Below, piece after piece: positions 15,067 through 29,722 of a DNA stretch of 64,000 nt. The notes under the pieces are model-generated. The model searched no databases and was not told the DNA's origin. It saw only the letters and a program-made list of their open reading frames with translations. The stretch comes from Azoarcus indigens (GTDB taxonomy: Bacteria > Pseudomonadota > Gammaproteobacteria > Burkholderiales > Rhodocyclaceae). The position numbers were made by a program, and so were the translations under genes. The stretch lies in contig NZ_SNVV01000009.1 in the NCBI RefSeq assembly GCF_004361735.1, positions 124,001 through 188,000 of the forward strand. Reading direction: 5' to 3'. Position 1 is the first letter of the stretch. Each line of letters starts with the position of its first letter.

Positions 15067-15290
15067 TGGCAAGCACCGAAGTTCGCGCGGTGGTGCTGGA
15101 AGCCATCCGCGCTTACGCTGAATCCCACCCTCGGCCGCCCCAGGTAACGCAGAGCCAGGCGGCAGAAATGCTCGGCATCTCGCGCGCCACCGTGTCGCGC
15201 ATGGTGCGCGCCGGCACCCTGCGCCTTAACGGCTGCGGCCTGATCCCGATCAGCGAGATTGATCGCGTGCTGGCCGCCGACCGCTCGTAA
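15063..15290 (+). CDS. Excisionase-like HTH protein
   Basis: 75 residues with a clean MerR/excisionase-type HTH: VTQSQAAEMLGISRATVSRMV, then a beta-wing (GTLRLNGCGLIPISEID). This is the usual make-up of phage Xis and AlpA-type factors that steer integrase towards excision. The gene is last in the operon and its final 41 bp overlap, tail to tail, the 3' end of the integrase gene. The ATG at 15063 overlaps the previous stop; an immediately following ATG (15066) is an alternative. The Xis role follows from fold and position. Confidence 0.75.
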   Translation: MMASTEVRAVVLEAIRAYAESHPRPPQVTQSQAAEMLGISRATVSRMVRAGTLRLNGCGLIPISEIDRVLAADRS

Positions 15291-16272
15291 GCCGCTGTGC
15301 GATGTCCGACGCGGTGGGGTTGTAGTAAGTCAGCGCCTGTTTGGGGCTCTTCCAGCCAAACATCTTGCACAGATCCAGCACATCGAGGCGCCTGGCCAAC
15401 CAGGTCGCCGCGGTGTGCCGCGAATCGTGGAAGGTAAAGCCACTCAGCCCCGCCCGGTCGCGGTACTTTCGGAAGAGGGCGTCCAGCGATGCGCGATTGA
15501 CGCCAAACACAAATTCCTCATCCCACCCCCGCATCCACTCGACAACGCGGCGCGCCCCGTAGGGCAATGGCACCTTCCGCGGGGTGGTCTTTGTCCGGTC
15601 CAGGCTGCAGTAATCGCCATGCACCCGGCTCCATTGCAATCCAGCTATCTCGCCCGCACGCATCCCCGTGCGTAGCGCCACCAGGAACGAGGCCGCCACC
15701 GCATGCCGGGCCGACGTCGGCGGCCGCGACGGGCGATAGTCCAGCGCCTTCAACATCGCCCGGATCTGCCGCCGGGTAATCACAATCTCTCGGTGATCGG
15801 GCGCCCTGGGGCGGCGCATGTCGCGCATGGGGTTGATGTCAATGAGCCGCCATTCGCGCCGCGCGTGCTCCAGCAGCGCCCCCAAGAGATTAGCCTCTCG
15901 GATGACCGTACTGGACTGGACAGTTCGCAGCCGAGCGTCCCGCCACTGCCCCAGCCTTTCCGCCGACAGCGCCGCGACCGGCTCATCAGCGCGCAGCTCG
16001 GGCATGTCGCCGAGCATGCCCAACCGCAGCAGCTCCCAGCGACACCCCCGCTTGGTTGGCGACACCTCTTCCCCGTAGCGGGCCATGACTTCCCGCAGCG
16101 TGACGCGCTGCCCAGGCGGCGCCGGCGAGGCCGAAGCCTCTCGGATCTCAGTTTCGCGCCTGGCGCCCCAGGCCTCAGCCTCACGCTTGGTGCGAAACGA
16201 GGCCGAATCTCGGACCCCTTTGACATAGACCTGGACGCGGTAGCCCTTGGCCGTCGGTTTGATGGATGCCAT
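15250..16272 (-). CDS. Tyrosine-recombinase integrase
   Basis: 340 residues from MASIKPTAKGYRVQVYVKG, the usual arm-binding N-terminal start. The catalytic set is present: Arg in RTGMRAGE (about 205), Lys in DRTKTTPRKVPL, HDSRH (His 282, Arg 285), Trp 307 in the box usually holding His, and a Tyr nucleophile in TYYNP (316-317). It integrates the phage into the neighbouring tRNA-Leu gene. A longer frame to 16332 exists but adds only a Cys/Pro-rich read-through. A 10-bp inverted repeat straddles the start codon. Confidence 0.93.
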   Translation of the reverse strand: MASIKPTAKGYRVQVYVKGVRDSASFRTKREAEAWGARRETEIREASASPAPPGQRVTLREVMARYGEEVSPTKRGCRWELLRLGMLGDMPELRADEPVAALSAERLGQWRDARLRTVQSSTVIREANLLGALLEHARREWRLIDINPMRDMRRPRAPDHREIVITRRQIRAMLKALDYRPSRPPTSARHAVAASFLVALRTGMRAGEIAGLQWSRVHGDYCSLDRTKTTPRKVPLPYGARRVVEWMRGWDEEFVFGVNRASLDALFRKYRDRAGLSGFTFHDSRHTAATWLARRLDVLDLCKMFGWKSPKQALTYYNPTASDIAQRLTSGRRPARDQSR

Positions 16273-16416
16273 TCCGTGGGGAGTGCTGCGGGGAAAAAAT
16301 GGGGAATGGCATTGTGCAAATTGCGTAACCACGCGTCAATTACGTTTCACGGCAGGCCGCTAAGTGCCTGAAATGAAACGATTGATACTTTCGGCGCTGC
16401 AATTTGCTAAGGTTCT
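16273..16416. other. Prophage attachment flank between integrase and tRNA-Leu
   Basis: 144 bp without a gene. It holds the second arm of an inverted repeat (ATGCCATTCC 16266-16275, GGAATGGCAT 16303-16312) that encloses the integrase start, and AT-richer stretches suited to arm-type integrase sites. The attachment core should lie in the adjoining tRNA 3' part (16417 to about 16470), because the host gene is restored by phage-carried sequence in such insertions. Confidence 0.6.
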
Positions 16417-16503
16417 TGGTGCCGGGAGAGGGACTCGAACCCTCACACTGTCGCCAGCGGCGGATTTTGAGTCCGCTGCGTCTACCGATTCCGCCATCCC
16501 GGC
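16417..16503 (-). tRNA. tRNA-Leu (anticodon CAA)
   Basis: 87 nt on the minus strand including an encoded CCA. The acceptor stem GCCGGGA/TCCCGGC, anticodon stem GCGGA/TCCGC with loop CTCAAAA (anticodon CAA, reads UUG), T-arm GAGGGTTCGAGTCCCTC and a long variable arm identify a class II leucine tRNA. Its 3' end faces the integrase, the normal orientation for a prophage attachment site. Confidence 0.97.
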
Positions 16504-16687
16504 CCGGGATCGGCAAGCCGGAACGCTTGCCGTGGAGGCTGGCCGGGACTGTCGCCGCCCGGCCTTGTTTTCGCCGCAAAGCCGGCAATGCTAGAATTGC
16601 CGGTTCCGCCCGGGGTGGCCGCAGGAAGTGCCTGCCGGTTGCGAAGGCGCGCATTATCCTCGAATCCCCCCTTCCGCAGCAAGCAAG

Positions 16688-18824
<2,137 letters not shown>

Positions 18825-18836
18825 GCGGAGGTCCTC

Positions 18837-19697
18837 CTACACGCCGCGGGCGTGGAAGGCCTCGCGGATCTCGTCCAGGAACTCGCTCAGGCCATCGGGG
18901 TGCAGGCCGAGTTCGTTCAGGGCTTCGGCGCCAACCCGGTACCACACCCTGTTCTCGGTGCCGTTGATGCCATGGTGGCAATGGATGGCCAGTTGCAGGA
19001 TGGCCACCACGGTGCGCACCGCGCCCAGTTCTTCGCGCGGAATCTCATAGTGGTGCAGGATGGCCTGGGCGACGAAATCCGGCAGCCGCCAGTGTCGCGC
19101 CACCAGATAGCCGATGGTGCAGTGATCGACGTTGAAGCGCTGGTCTTCGTCCTTGACGCTGGGCAGGTCGAAGCTCCCGCTGCTGAGCAGGCCGGCGGCG
19201 TAGTCCGGAAAGCGCTGCATCAGCACGGGCACCCCGCACTCCAGGAAGATTCCCGCCATATAGGCCTGGTCGGGGAAAACGTTGCATACCGATACCCGGT
19301 CTTCCGCGACCAGCGCTGCCAGTTGGGCAATCTCGCGGGAGCGGGTCCAGAAACGGTGCAGGATGGCCTTGCTGCCTTCGGGGATCCTGGCCGACAGGGC
19401 AACCGCACGCGCCAAATTGATCGTCTGCTTCAGCCCCAGTCGCACCAGCACCTGCTCGAGGTTGTCCGGCGCTCGCCCGCGGGAGAAAAGCGGGCTACGC
19501 GCCACCTTGAACAGCATGGCGGCAATTGCGGCATCGCGTGAAATCAGGGCGGCCAGGGAGGCGGCGTCGTAGTCCCCATCCTGCAGGCGCGCACTCAACT
19601 CGACCAAAATGTCCGGCTGGGGCGGTATGCGGATTCCCCGCCCCACCAGTTCCTCCAGCGTCTTCTCTTCGTCGATCACCACGCGTGCTCCGAACAT
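18837..19697 (-). CDS. HDOD-domain signalling protein
   Basis: 286 residues. One HDOD domain fills the protein: IPPQPDILVELSARLQD, SLAALISRDAAIAAMLFKVA, and later YMAGIFLECGVPVL and DHCTIGYLVARHWRLP. HDOD proteins are HD-fold relatives lacking the full phosphodiesterase site and usually act as regulators of behaviour or cell cycle. The metal-binding HD pair is not complete here. The start is ATG 19697; a GTG at 19709 is possible. Convergent with tgt, divergent from yajC. Confidence 0.85.
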   Translation of the reverse strand: MFGARVVIDEEKTLEELVGRGIRIPPQPDILVELSARLQDGDYDAASLAALISRDAAIAAMLFKVARSPLFSRGRAPDNLEQVLVRLGLKQTINLARAVALSARIPEGSKAILHRFWTRSREIAQLAALVAEDRVSVCNVFPDQAYMAGIFLECGVPVLMQRFPDYAAGLLSSGSFDLPSVKDEDQRFNVDHCTIGYLVARHWRLPDFVAQAILHHYEIPREELGAVRTVVAILQLAIHCHHGINGTENRVWYRVGAEALNELGLHPDGLSEFLDEIREAFHARGV

Positions 19698-19782
19698 ATT
19701 GCAGCGCACATTGTCGGAGCATTCCGCCCTCGCCTCAAGCGCGGCTGCAAGCCGCTCAGGGCAAGGGAAAAAACGCTGCTGC

Positions 19783-19788
19783 TATAAT
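19783..19788 (+). promoter_or_regulatory. -10 box upstream of yajC-secD-secF
   Basis: Perfect TATAAT 31 bp before the yajC start; no convincing -35 at 17 bp. A short hairpin (GCGGCT-GCA-AGCCGC, 19741-19755) lies just upstream, between this box and the divergent HDOD gene. Confidence 0.5.
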
Positions 19789-19819
19789 CGACCGCTTTTT
19801 GCAAACTCTGGAGTAGACC

Positions 19820-20143
19820 GTGCTGATTTCCAACGCTTACGCCCAGGCCGCCGGCCAGGATCCGACCGGAGGCCTGATGGGCATCCTGCCGCTGATCCTG
19901 ATGTTCGTGGTGCTCTGGTTCCTGATGATCCGTCCGCAGATGAAGCGCGCCAAAGAGCACAAGGCCATGGTGGAAGCGCTGTCCAAGGGCGACGAAGTCG
20001 TGACCCAGGGTGGCATCGCCGGCCGCGTTGCCGAGATCGGCGACGGCTTCGTTCACCTCGAAGTCGCCGAGAAGGTCAACATCATCGTCCAGAAACAAGC
20101 CGTCGCCACCGTGCTGCCGAAGGGCACGCTGAAGGCGCTGTAA
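19820..20143 (+). CDS. yajC: Preprotein translocase subunit YajC
   Basis: 107-residue inner-membrane partner of SecDF. It has a short periplasmic N-terminus, one membrane helix (LMGILPLILMFVVLWFLMI, about 19-37), then the cytoplasmic RPQMKRAKEHKAMVEALSKGDEVVTQGGI block that is the family signature. The start is GTG at 19820. It is the first gene of yajC-secD-secF, with an 89-bp gap before secD. Confidence 0.96.
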   Translation: MLISNAYAQAAGQDPTGGLMGILPLILMFVVLWFLMIRPQMKRAKEHKAMVEALSKGDEVVTQGGIAGRVAEIGDGFVHLEVAEKVNIIVQKQAVATVLPKGTLKAL

Positions 20144-20232
20144 TCCGCCGGGCGGAAACGGGCCGGGGCGCCCGTTTCCGCGGCCAGCCCTGGTCCTCCC
20201 GAACAGCTCCAAGCCTGCCTACCTCGTCTACG

Positions 20233-22095
20233 ATGAATCGCTATCCACTCTGGAAGAACCTACTGATCGGCCTGATTCTCCTTTGGGGCCTGATCTACAC
20301 CCTGCCGAATTTCTATGGCGAGGTACCCGCAGTCCAAGTTTCCAGCGCCAAGGCCACCGTCAAGCTGGACCCGGCCGCCGCGACCGACCGCGTCGCCAAC
20401 GCCCTGCGTGAAGCCGGCATCGACAGCCAGGGCATTTTCTCCGACGCCACCAGCGTGCGCGCCCGCTTCGCCGGCACTGACGAGCAGATCCGCGCCAAGG
20501 ACGCCATCGAGCGTGCCCTGAACCCCGATCCGCAAGATCCCGGCTATGTCGTCGCGCTGAACCTGCTGCCGGCCTCGCCCTCCTGGCTCACCGCCATCCA
20601 TGCGCTGCCGATGTACCTCGGCCTCGACCTGCGCGGCGGCGTGCACTTCCTGCTGCAGGTGGACATGCCGGGCGCGCTGACCAAGCGCCTGGACTCCTTG
20701 AGCGGCGATCTGCGCACCGTGCTGCGCGACAAGAACGTCCGCCATGCCGGCATCAACCGCGAAGGCGAAAGCGTGCATATCCGCTTCCGCAGCGAAGCCG
20801 AGCGCGACGCCGCGCGCAGCGCGATCCAGGCCTCCACCGCCGACCTGCAGCTCGCCAACCGCGACGACGGCGCCGGCGATTTCCGCCTCGTCGCCACGCT
20901 GACGCCGCAGGCGCTGCAGACGATGCGCGATTTCGCCATCAAGCAGAACATTGGCACCCTGCACAACCGCATCAACGAACTGGGCGTCGCCGAGCCGGTG
21001 ATCCAGCAGCAGGGCGCAGAACGCATCGTGGTGCAGCTGCCCGGCGTGCAGGACGTGGCCAAGGCCAAGGACATCCTCGGCCGCACCGCCACCCTGGAAG
21101 TACGCATGGTGGACGACACCCCGGGCGCGCTGGAACAGGCGATGGCCGGCAACGTGCCCTTCGGCACCGAGCTCTACACCGAACGTGGCGGCCTGCCGCT
21201 GCTGGTGAAGAAGCAGGTGGTGCTGACCGGCGACCGCCTCACCGATGCCCAGCCCGGCTTCGACGGCCAGACCCACGAGCCGGCGGTTCACCTCACCCTG
21301 GACGCCGCCGGCGCCCGCATCTTCCGCGACCTGACCCGCGAGAACGTGGGCAAGCGCATGGCCATCCTGCTGATCGAGAAGGGCAAGGGCGAAGTGGTGA
21401 CCGCACCAGTGATCCGCACCGAGATCGGCGGCGGCCGGGTGCAGATCTCCGGCCGCATGAGCACGACCGAGGCCACCGACGTCGCCCTGCTGCTGCGCGC
21501 CGGCAGCCTGGCCGCGCCGATGGAGATCATCGAGGAGCGCACCGTCGGCCCCAGCCTTGGCGCGGACAACATCTCCAAGGGCTTCCACTCCACGCTGTGG
21601 GGCTTCATCGCCATCGCGGTGTTCATGTGCATCTACTACGCACTGTTCGGACTGGTTTCCACCATCTCGCTGGCGGCCAACCTGCTGCTGCTGGTAGCGC
21701 TGCTCTCCTTGCTGCAGGCCACGCTGACGCTGCCTGGCATCGCCGCCATGGCACTGACGCTGGGTATGGCGATCGACGCCAACGTGCTGATCAACGAGCG
21801 CATCCGCGAGGAACTGCGCAACGGCTCCAGCCCGCAAGCGGCCATCGCCGCCGGCTACGACCGGGCCTTCGGCACCATCCTGGACTCCAACGTCACCAGC
21901 CTGATCGCCGGCATCGCGCTGCTGGTGTTCGGCTCCGGTCCTGTGCGCGGCTTTGCGGTGGTGCACTGCCTGGGCCTGCTGACCTCCATGTTCAGCGCCA
22001 TCCTGGTGTCGCGGATGCTGATCAACGGGATCTACGGCCGCCGCCGCAAGATCGACAAACTCTCCATCGGCCAGGTCTGGAAGCCGGGCAACTGA
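20233..22095 (+). CDS. secD: Protein translocase subunit SecD
   Basis: 620 residues, normal length. An N-terminal helix (about 9-27) is followed by the large periplasmic P1 domain, with YLGLDLRGGVHFLLQVD, the conserved family motif, near residue 128. The C-terminal five-helix RND-type bundle has the characteristic GMAIDANVLINERIREEL loop. SecD uses the proton gradient to pull exported proteins through SecYEG. The ATG at 20233 is chosen because the family starts MNRYP-WK; the frame is open further upstream only by chance. Confidence 0.97.
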   Translation: MNRYPLWKNLLIGLILLWGLIYTLPNFYGEVPAVQVSSAKATVKLDPAAATDRVANALREAGIDSQGIFSDATSVRARFAGTDEQIRAKDAIERALNPDPQDPGYVVALNLLPASPSWLTAIHALPMYLGLDLRGGVHFLLQVDMPGALTKRLDSLSGDLRTVLRDKNVRHAGINREGESVHIRFRSEAERDAARSAIQASTADLQLANRDDGAGDFRLVATLTPQALQTMRDFAIKQNIGTLHNRINELGVAEPVIQQQGAERIVVQLPGVQDVAKAKDILGRTATLEVRMVDDTPGALEQAMAGNVPFGTELYTERGGLPLLVKKQVVLTGDRLTDAQPGFDGQTHEPAVHLTLDAAGARIFRDLTRENVGKRMAILLIEKGKGEVVTAPVIRTEIGGGRVQISGRMSTTEATDVALLLRAGSLAAPMEIIEERTVGPSLGADNISKGFHSTLWGFIAIAVFMCIYYALFGLVSTISLAANLLLLVALLSLLQATLTLPGIAAMALTLGMAIDANVLINERIREELRNGSSPQAAIAAGYDRAFGTILDSNVTSLIAGIALLVFGSGPVRGFAVVHCLGLLTSMFSAILVSRMLINGIYGRRRKIDKLSIGQVWKPGN

Positions 22096-22119
22096 TCGCG
22101 GAAAAGAGGACAAGCAATC

Positions 22120-23052
22120 ATGGAATTTTTCCGCATCAAGAAGGATTACCCCTTCATGCGCCATGCGCTGGTGTTCAACGTCATCTCGTTGCTCACCTTC
22201 CTGCTGGCGGTGTTCTTCCTGGCCACCCGCGGCCTGAACCTGTCGGTGGAGTTCACCGGCGGTACCGTGCTCGAAGTGACCTATGCCGAGGCCCAGCCGC
22301 TGGAGCCGCTGCGCGAGGCGCTGGCAGCCGACGGCTACACCGATACCCTGGTGCAGAACTTCGGCAGCGCCCGCGACATCATGATCCGGCTGCCGAACAA
22401 GGAAGGCGCCGACAGCAACGGCCTGGCCGAGCGCGTCATGGGCACGCTGCAAAAGGCATCCGCCCAGCAGCCGGAGTTGCGCCGGGTGGAGTTCGTCGGC
22501 CCGCAGGTGGGCAAGGAACTCGCCAGCGACGGTGCGATGGCGCTGCTGCTGGTGATCTTCGGCATCGTGGTCTATCTGGCGATGCGCTTCGAGTGGCGCC
22601 TGGGCGTGGCCACCATCATTGCCAACCTGCACGACGTTGTCATCATCCTCGGCTTCTTCGCCTTCTTCCAGTGGGAGTTCTCGCTGGCGGTGCTGGCGGC
22701 GACACTGGCGGTGCTGGGCTATTCGGTGAACGAATCGGTAGTGGTGTTCGATCGCGTGCGGGAAACCTTCCGCAAGAAGCGCAACATGAGCACACCGGAA
22801 GTGCTCAACCACGCCATCACCAGCACCATCTCGCGTACCGTGATCACCCACGGCAGCACCCAGATGATGGTGCTCTCCATGCTGCTGTTCGGCGGCGAGA
22901 CGCTGCACTACTTCGCCATGGCGCTGACCATCGGCATCTGCTTCGGCATCTACTCCTCGGTACTGGTCGCCAGTCCGCTGGCGATGTGGCTGGGCGTCTC
23001 CCGTGAGCAGTTCATCAAGGTGAAGAAGGAGAAGGAGGAGGCAGTGGTCTGA
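22120..23052 (+). CDS. secF: Protein translocase subunit SecF
   Basis: 310 residues forming the second half of the SecDF pump. Helix 1 (residues 14-35) is followed by LSVEFTGGTVLEV, the SecF signature, a short P1 domain, and a five-helix bundle with YSVNESVVVFDRVRETFRK. It starts 24 bp after secD with an AAGAGGAC ribosome site. A strong terminator follows, closing the operon. Confidence 0.97.
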   Translation: MEFFRIKKDYPFMRHALVFNVISLLTFLLAVFFLATRGLNLSVEFTGGTVLEVTYAEAQPLEPLREALAADGYTDTLVQNFGSARDIMIRLPNKEGADSNGLAERVMGTLQKASAQQPELRRVEFVGPQVGKELASDGAMALLLVIFGIVVYLAMRFEWRLGVATIIANLHDVVIILGFFAFFQWEFSLAVLAATLAVLGYSVNESVVVFDRVRETFRKKRNMSTPEVLNHAITSTISRTVITHGSTQMMVLSMLLFGGETLHYFAMALTIGICFGIYSSVLVASPLAMWLGVSREQFIKVKKEKEEAVV

Positions 23053-23074
23053 TCCACCGGATTCGCCGGACGAG

Positions 23075-23104
23075 AAAAAAGGGGCGCCGGGGCGCCCCTT
23101 TTGT
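23075..23104 (+). terminator. Terminator of yajC-secD-secF
   Basis: AAAAGGGGCGCC / GGCGCCCCTTTT with a 2-base loop spacer: a 12-bp stem with A tract before and T tract after. It could also serve the convergent DUF2322 transcript from the minus strand. Confidence 0.9.
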
Positions 23105-23143
23105 TTGCCTCACACCCCGCCTGAAGCAGCAGACGGCGAACAC

Positions 23144-23461
23144 TCAGATGGCGAAGACTTGCTTCACCTTCATCGTCTCGCCGCGCTCGATCAGCCCGAT
23201 CAGGCGGTCGATGTTGGGATGCTTGCCCGGGTTCAGGCGGGCGTCCTCGGTGTGCTCGGCGTACAGTTCCAGGCCCTTGCGCGCCGCTTCCGGCGTGATC
23301 GCGCCATGCAACTGCGCCAAGTGGTTGTACACCGCCAGGGAACCGGCCTGGCCAGGCTTGTTCTCTATCGTCGCCAGCACTTCGCCAGCGTCGTTGAGCA
23401 GGTTGATCGCCGCCAGGTGGGAAACGCCGGGCAGCTGCTTGAGGTTTTCGGCAAAGGCCAT
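23144..23461 (-). CDS. DUF2322 family protein
   Basis: 105 residues with the family's conserved centre ATIENKPGQAGSLAVYNHL and C-terminal NPGKHPNIDRL. No signal or membrane segment; a small cytosolic protein found mainly in betaproteobacteria. Its biochemical role is not known. It follows purB on the same strand (96-bp gap) with a GACGAGGAG ribosome site before ATG 23461, so it may ride on the purB transcript. Confidence 0.82.
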   Translation of the reverse strand: MAFAENLKQLPGVSHLAAINLLNDAGEVLATIENKPGQAGSLAVYNHLAQLHGAITPEAARKGLELYAEHTEDARLNPGKHPNIDRLIGLIERGETMKVKQVFAI

Positions 23462-23557
23462 GGATGCTCCTCGTCGGAATGGAAACGGCGCCCGGCCGTC
23501 AGGGCGGGGCGCCGGAATAAAGGGGGCTGCGCGGCGTGAACGCCGGCGGCCGACGGT

Positions 23558-24961
<1,404 letters not shown>

Positions 24962-25102
24962 TTACCGCCGAGGCTCCGCCACGCGGCGGGCAAAAAACAG
25001 ACCGGGCGTCGGCGGGCAGAATTCTTGCTGGAGAAAGACGCCTAGGCTGGCAGGCGCAGCCTGCTTCCCGGCACTCCCCTTCATCAAGACACAGGCAAGC
25101 GA

Positions 25103-25486
25103 GTGAGTACATCGGACAACTACAGGATCGAGGTCGAAGCCGTCGCCGAGTTCGTGGAAGAGCAGTCCAATCCGGACGACGATCATTACGTCTTCGCCTA
25201 CCACATCACCATCCGCAACGTCGGCAAGGTCGGCGCCCAGCTGCTGAGCCGCCACTGGATCATCACCGACGGTACCGGCCATGTGCAGGAAGTACACGGC
25301 CAGGGCGTAGTGGGCGAACAGCCGACGCTGGCCCCGGGTGAGACTTTCGAATACACCAGCGGCTGCGTGCTGGAAACCGCGGTGGGCACCATGCACGGCA
25401 GCTACCAGATGACCGCCGCCGACGGCCACCGCTTCAACGCCGAGATCCCGACCTTCGTGCTGGCAATGCCGCGCGTGCTGCACTGA
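25103..25486 (+). CDS. apaG: ApaG protein
   Basis: 127 residues, a single fibronectin-type ApaG domain (DUF525): FAYHITIRNVGKVGAQLLSRHWIITD, VQEVHGQGVVGEQP, and YTSGCVLETAVGTMHGSYQM. In enterics it is linked to cobalt/magnesium resistance and diadenosine tetraphosphate phenotypes; the molecular role is unsettled. The start is GTG (GTG AGT ACA). Stands alone here, between purB and argJ, rather than in the ksgA-apaH neighbourhood. Confidence 0.93.
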   Translation: MSTSDNYRIEVEAVAEFVEEQSNPDDDHYVFAYHITIRNVGKVGAQLLSRHWIITDGTGHVQEVHGQGVVGEQPTLAPGETFEYTSGCVLETAVGTMHGSYQMTAADGHRFNAEIPTFVLAMPRVLH

Positions 25487-25516
25487 CGCAGCAACGCGGC
25501 CGGCGCGGGTTCGCGC

Positions 25517-26755
25517 TCAGGAACGGTAGTCGGCGTTGATCTTCACGTAGTCGTAGGAGAAATCGCAGGTCCACACGGTGGCGGCGCTGTCGCCTCGCGC
25601 GAGGTCGATGCGCACCGTGAGTTCGGCGTGCGCCATGATGCGCGCACCGGCTTCTTCCTTGTAGCTGCCGGCGCGGCCGCCATGCTCCGCCACCAACACC
25701 GACTCGTCCGGATTGCCTAGCCAGACCCGCAGGGCGGAAACGTCCAGGTCATCCACGCCGGCATAGCCGACGGCAGCCAGGATGCGGCCGAGGTTGGGAT
25801 CGGAAGCGAAGAAGGCGGTCTTCACCAGCGGCGACTGCGCCACCGCGTATGCCACCTGGCGGCATTCCTCGCGGCTGCGGCCGCCCTCCACCGCGATGGT
25901 CATGAACTTGGTCGCACCCTCGCCATCACGCACGATGGCCTGGGCGAGGCGGATCGCGACCGATACCACGGCGTCGCGCAGCGCCTTGTAGTCCGCGCCC
26001 GCGGCATCGACGATCTCTGCGTTGCCCGCCTGACCGGTGGCGATGAGAATGAAGGAGTCGTTGGTGGAGGTATCGCCATCCACCGTGATGCTGTTGAAGG
26101 ACAGATCCGCCGCCTCCTTCACCAGTTCGTCCAGCAGCGGCTGGCTCACCGCCGCGTCGCAGGCTACGTAGCCCAGCATGGTAGCCATGTTGGGCTTGAT
26201 CATGCCGGCGCCCTTGCTCATGCCGGTCAGCGTGACACTGCGACCGCCGATCTGGACCTGGGCGGACACTGCCTTGGCCAGCGTGTCGGTGGTCATGATG
26301 GCGTGCGCGGCGTCGAACCAACCGTCCGTCCTAAGCGCGCCGACGGCCTTCGGCAGGCCAGCCACCAGCCGGTCCACCGGCAGCGGCTCCAGGATCACGC
26401 CGGTGGAGAAGGGCAGCACCTGTTGCGGCGCCACGCCCAGTTCGGTGGCCAGTGCAGCGCAGGTCTGGCGCGCATGGGCGAGACCGCTTTCGCCGGTGCC
26501 CGCATTCGCCACACCGGTGTTGATCACCAGCGCACGGATGCCGCCCTGGGGCAGGTGCTCCTTGCACAGTTGCACTGGCGCGGCGCAGAAGCGGTTCTTG
26601 GTGAAAACGCCGGCCACCCGGCTACCCTCGGCCAGCTCGAGCACCGTCAGGTCGCGTCGATTGGCCTTGCGGATGCCCGCTTCGGCGACGCCGAGGCGAA
26701 CGCCGGGAACAGGCAGCAGATCGGCGGGATTCGGGGTGCTCAGATTGACGGCCAT
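25517..26755 (-). CDS. argJ: Bifunctional ornithine acetyltransferase / N-acetylglutamate synthase
   Basis: Recycles the acetyl group between N-acetylornithine and glutamate in arginine synthesis; many members also make N-acetylglutamate from acetyl-CoA. 412 residues. The self-cleaving site is in [12 protein letters not shown], where the second Thr becomes the nucleophile of the beta chain; [17 protein letters not shown] is the conserved lead-in. The ATG at 26755 with CGGAGAA upstream fits the family start MAVNL. Downstream of secA on the same strand, with a terminator between. Confidence 0.96.
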   Translation of the reverse strand: MAVNLSTPNPADLLPVPGVRLGVAEAGIRKANRRDLTVLELAEGSRVAGVFTKNRFCAAPVQLCKEHLPQGGIRALVINTGVANAGTGESGLAHARQTCAALATELGVAPQQVLPFSTGVILEPLPVDRLVAGLPKAVGALRTDGWFDAAHAIMTTDTLAKAVSAQVQIGGRSVTLTGMSKGAGMIKPNMATMLGYVACDAAVSQPLLDELVKEAADLSFNSITVDGDTSTNDSFILIATGQAGNAEIVDAAGADYKALRDAVVSVAIRLAQAIVRDGEGATKFMTIAVEGGRSREECRQVAYAVAQSPLVKTAFFASDPNLGRILAAVGYAGVDDLDVSALRVWLGNPDESVLVAEHGGRAGSYKEEAGARIMAHAELTVRIDLARGDSAATVWTCDFSYDYVKINADYRS

Positions 26756-26868
26756 GCGATTCTCCGGAGAAAAAGACGCAACAGGGGGACGCAGCAAAGG
26801 CGTGCCGGAATGGGGTCGAGGATGATAGCGGATTCCGGTCGCCGCCCGCAGGCGGCCGCCGGAGCGAC

Positions 26869-26896
26869 TAATGCAAGACGGCCCCGAAGGGCCGTC
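26869..26896 (-). terminator. Terminator after secA
   Basis: Minus-strand stem GACGGCCC-TTCG-GGGCCGTC (8 bp, with a stable C(UUCG)G tetraloop) followed by TTGCATT. It starts just after the secA stop. The T tract is short, so termination may be partial. Confidence 0.65.
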
Positions 26897-26903
26897 CGCG
26901 GTA

Positions 26904-29624
<2,721 letters not shown>

Positions 29625-29722
29625 GTGTGGGAGTGACGTTCGTCGTCGATTCGGCAAAGCGGCGAGTTTATCATGTCGGGCAAATCCGCTCTCTGAGCGA
29701 CCTTCCTCCCGATACCCATCCG

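Larger units (their letters stand above)
1..16416. mobile_element. Prophage, right-hand part (left end outside window)
   Basis: A continuous block of phage genes: integrase, excisionase-like protein, CI/Cro switch, CII-family regulator, primase-helicase, HNH endonuclease, terminase pair, portal and prohead protease. It ends against the 3' end of a tRNA-Leu gene, the usual target of tyrosine integrases, with the integrase gene as the last gene. Capsid, tail and lysis genes would lie left of position 1. All recognised genes are full length, so this end shows no decay. The exact boundary is inferred, because the second attachment repeat is not in the window. Confidence 0.93.

Noticed and set aside
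20260-22908. 882-codon open frame on the minus strand
   Set aside because: It lies antisense to secD and secF and has His/Gln/Arg-rich, unprotein-like composition; an effect of high third-position GC in the real genes.
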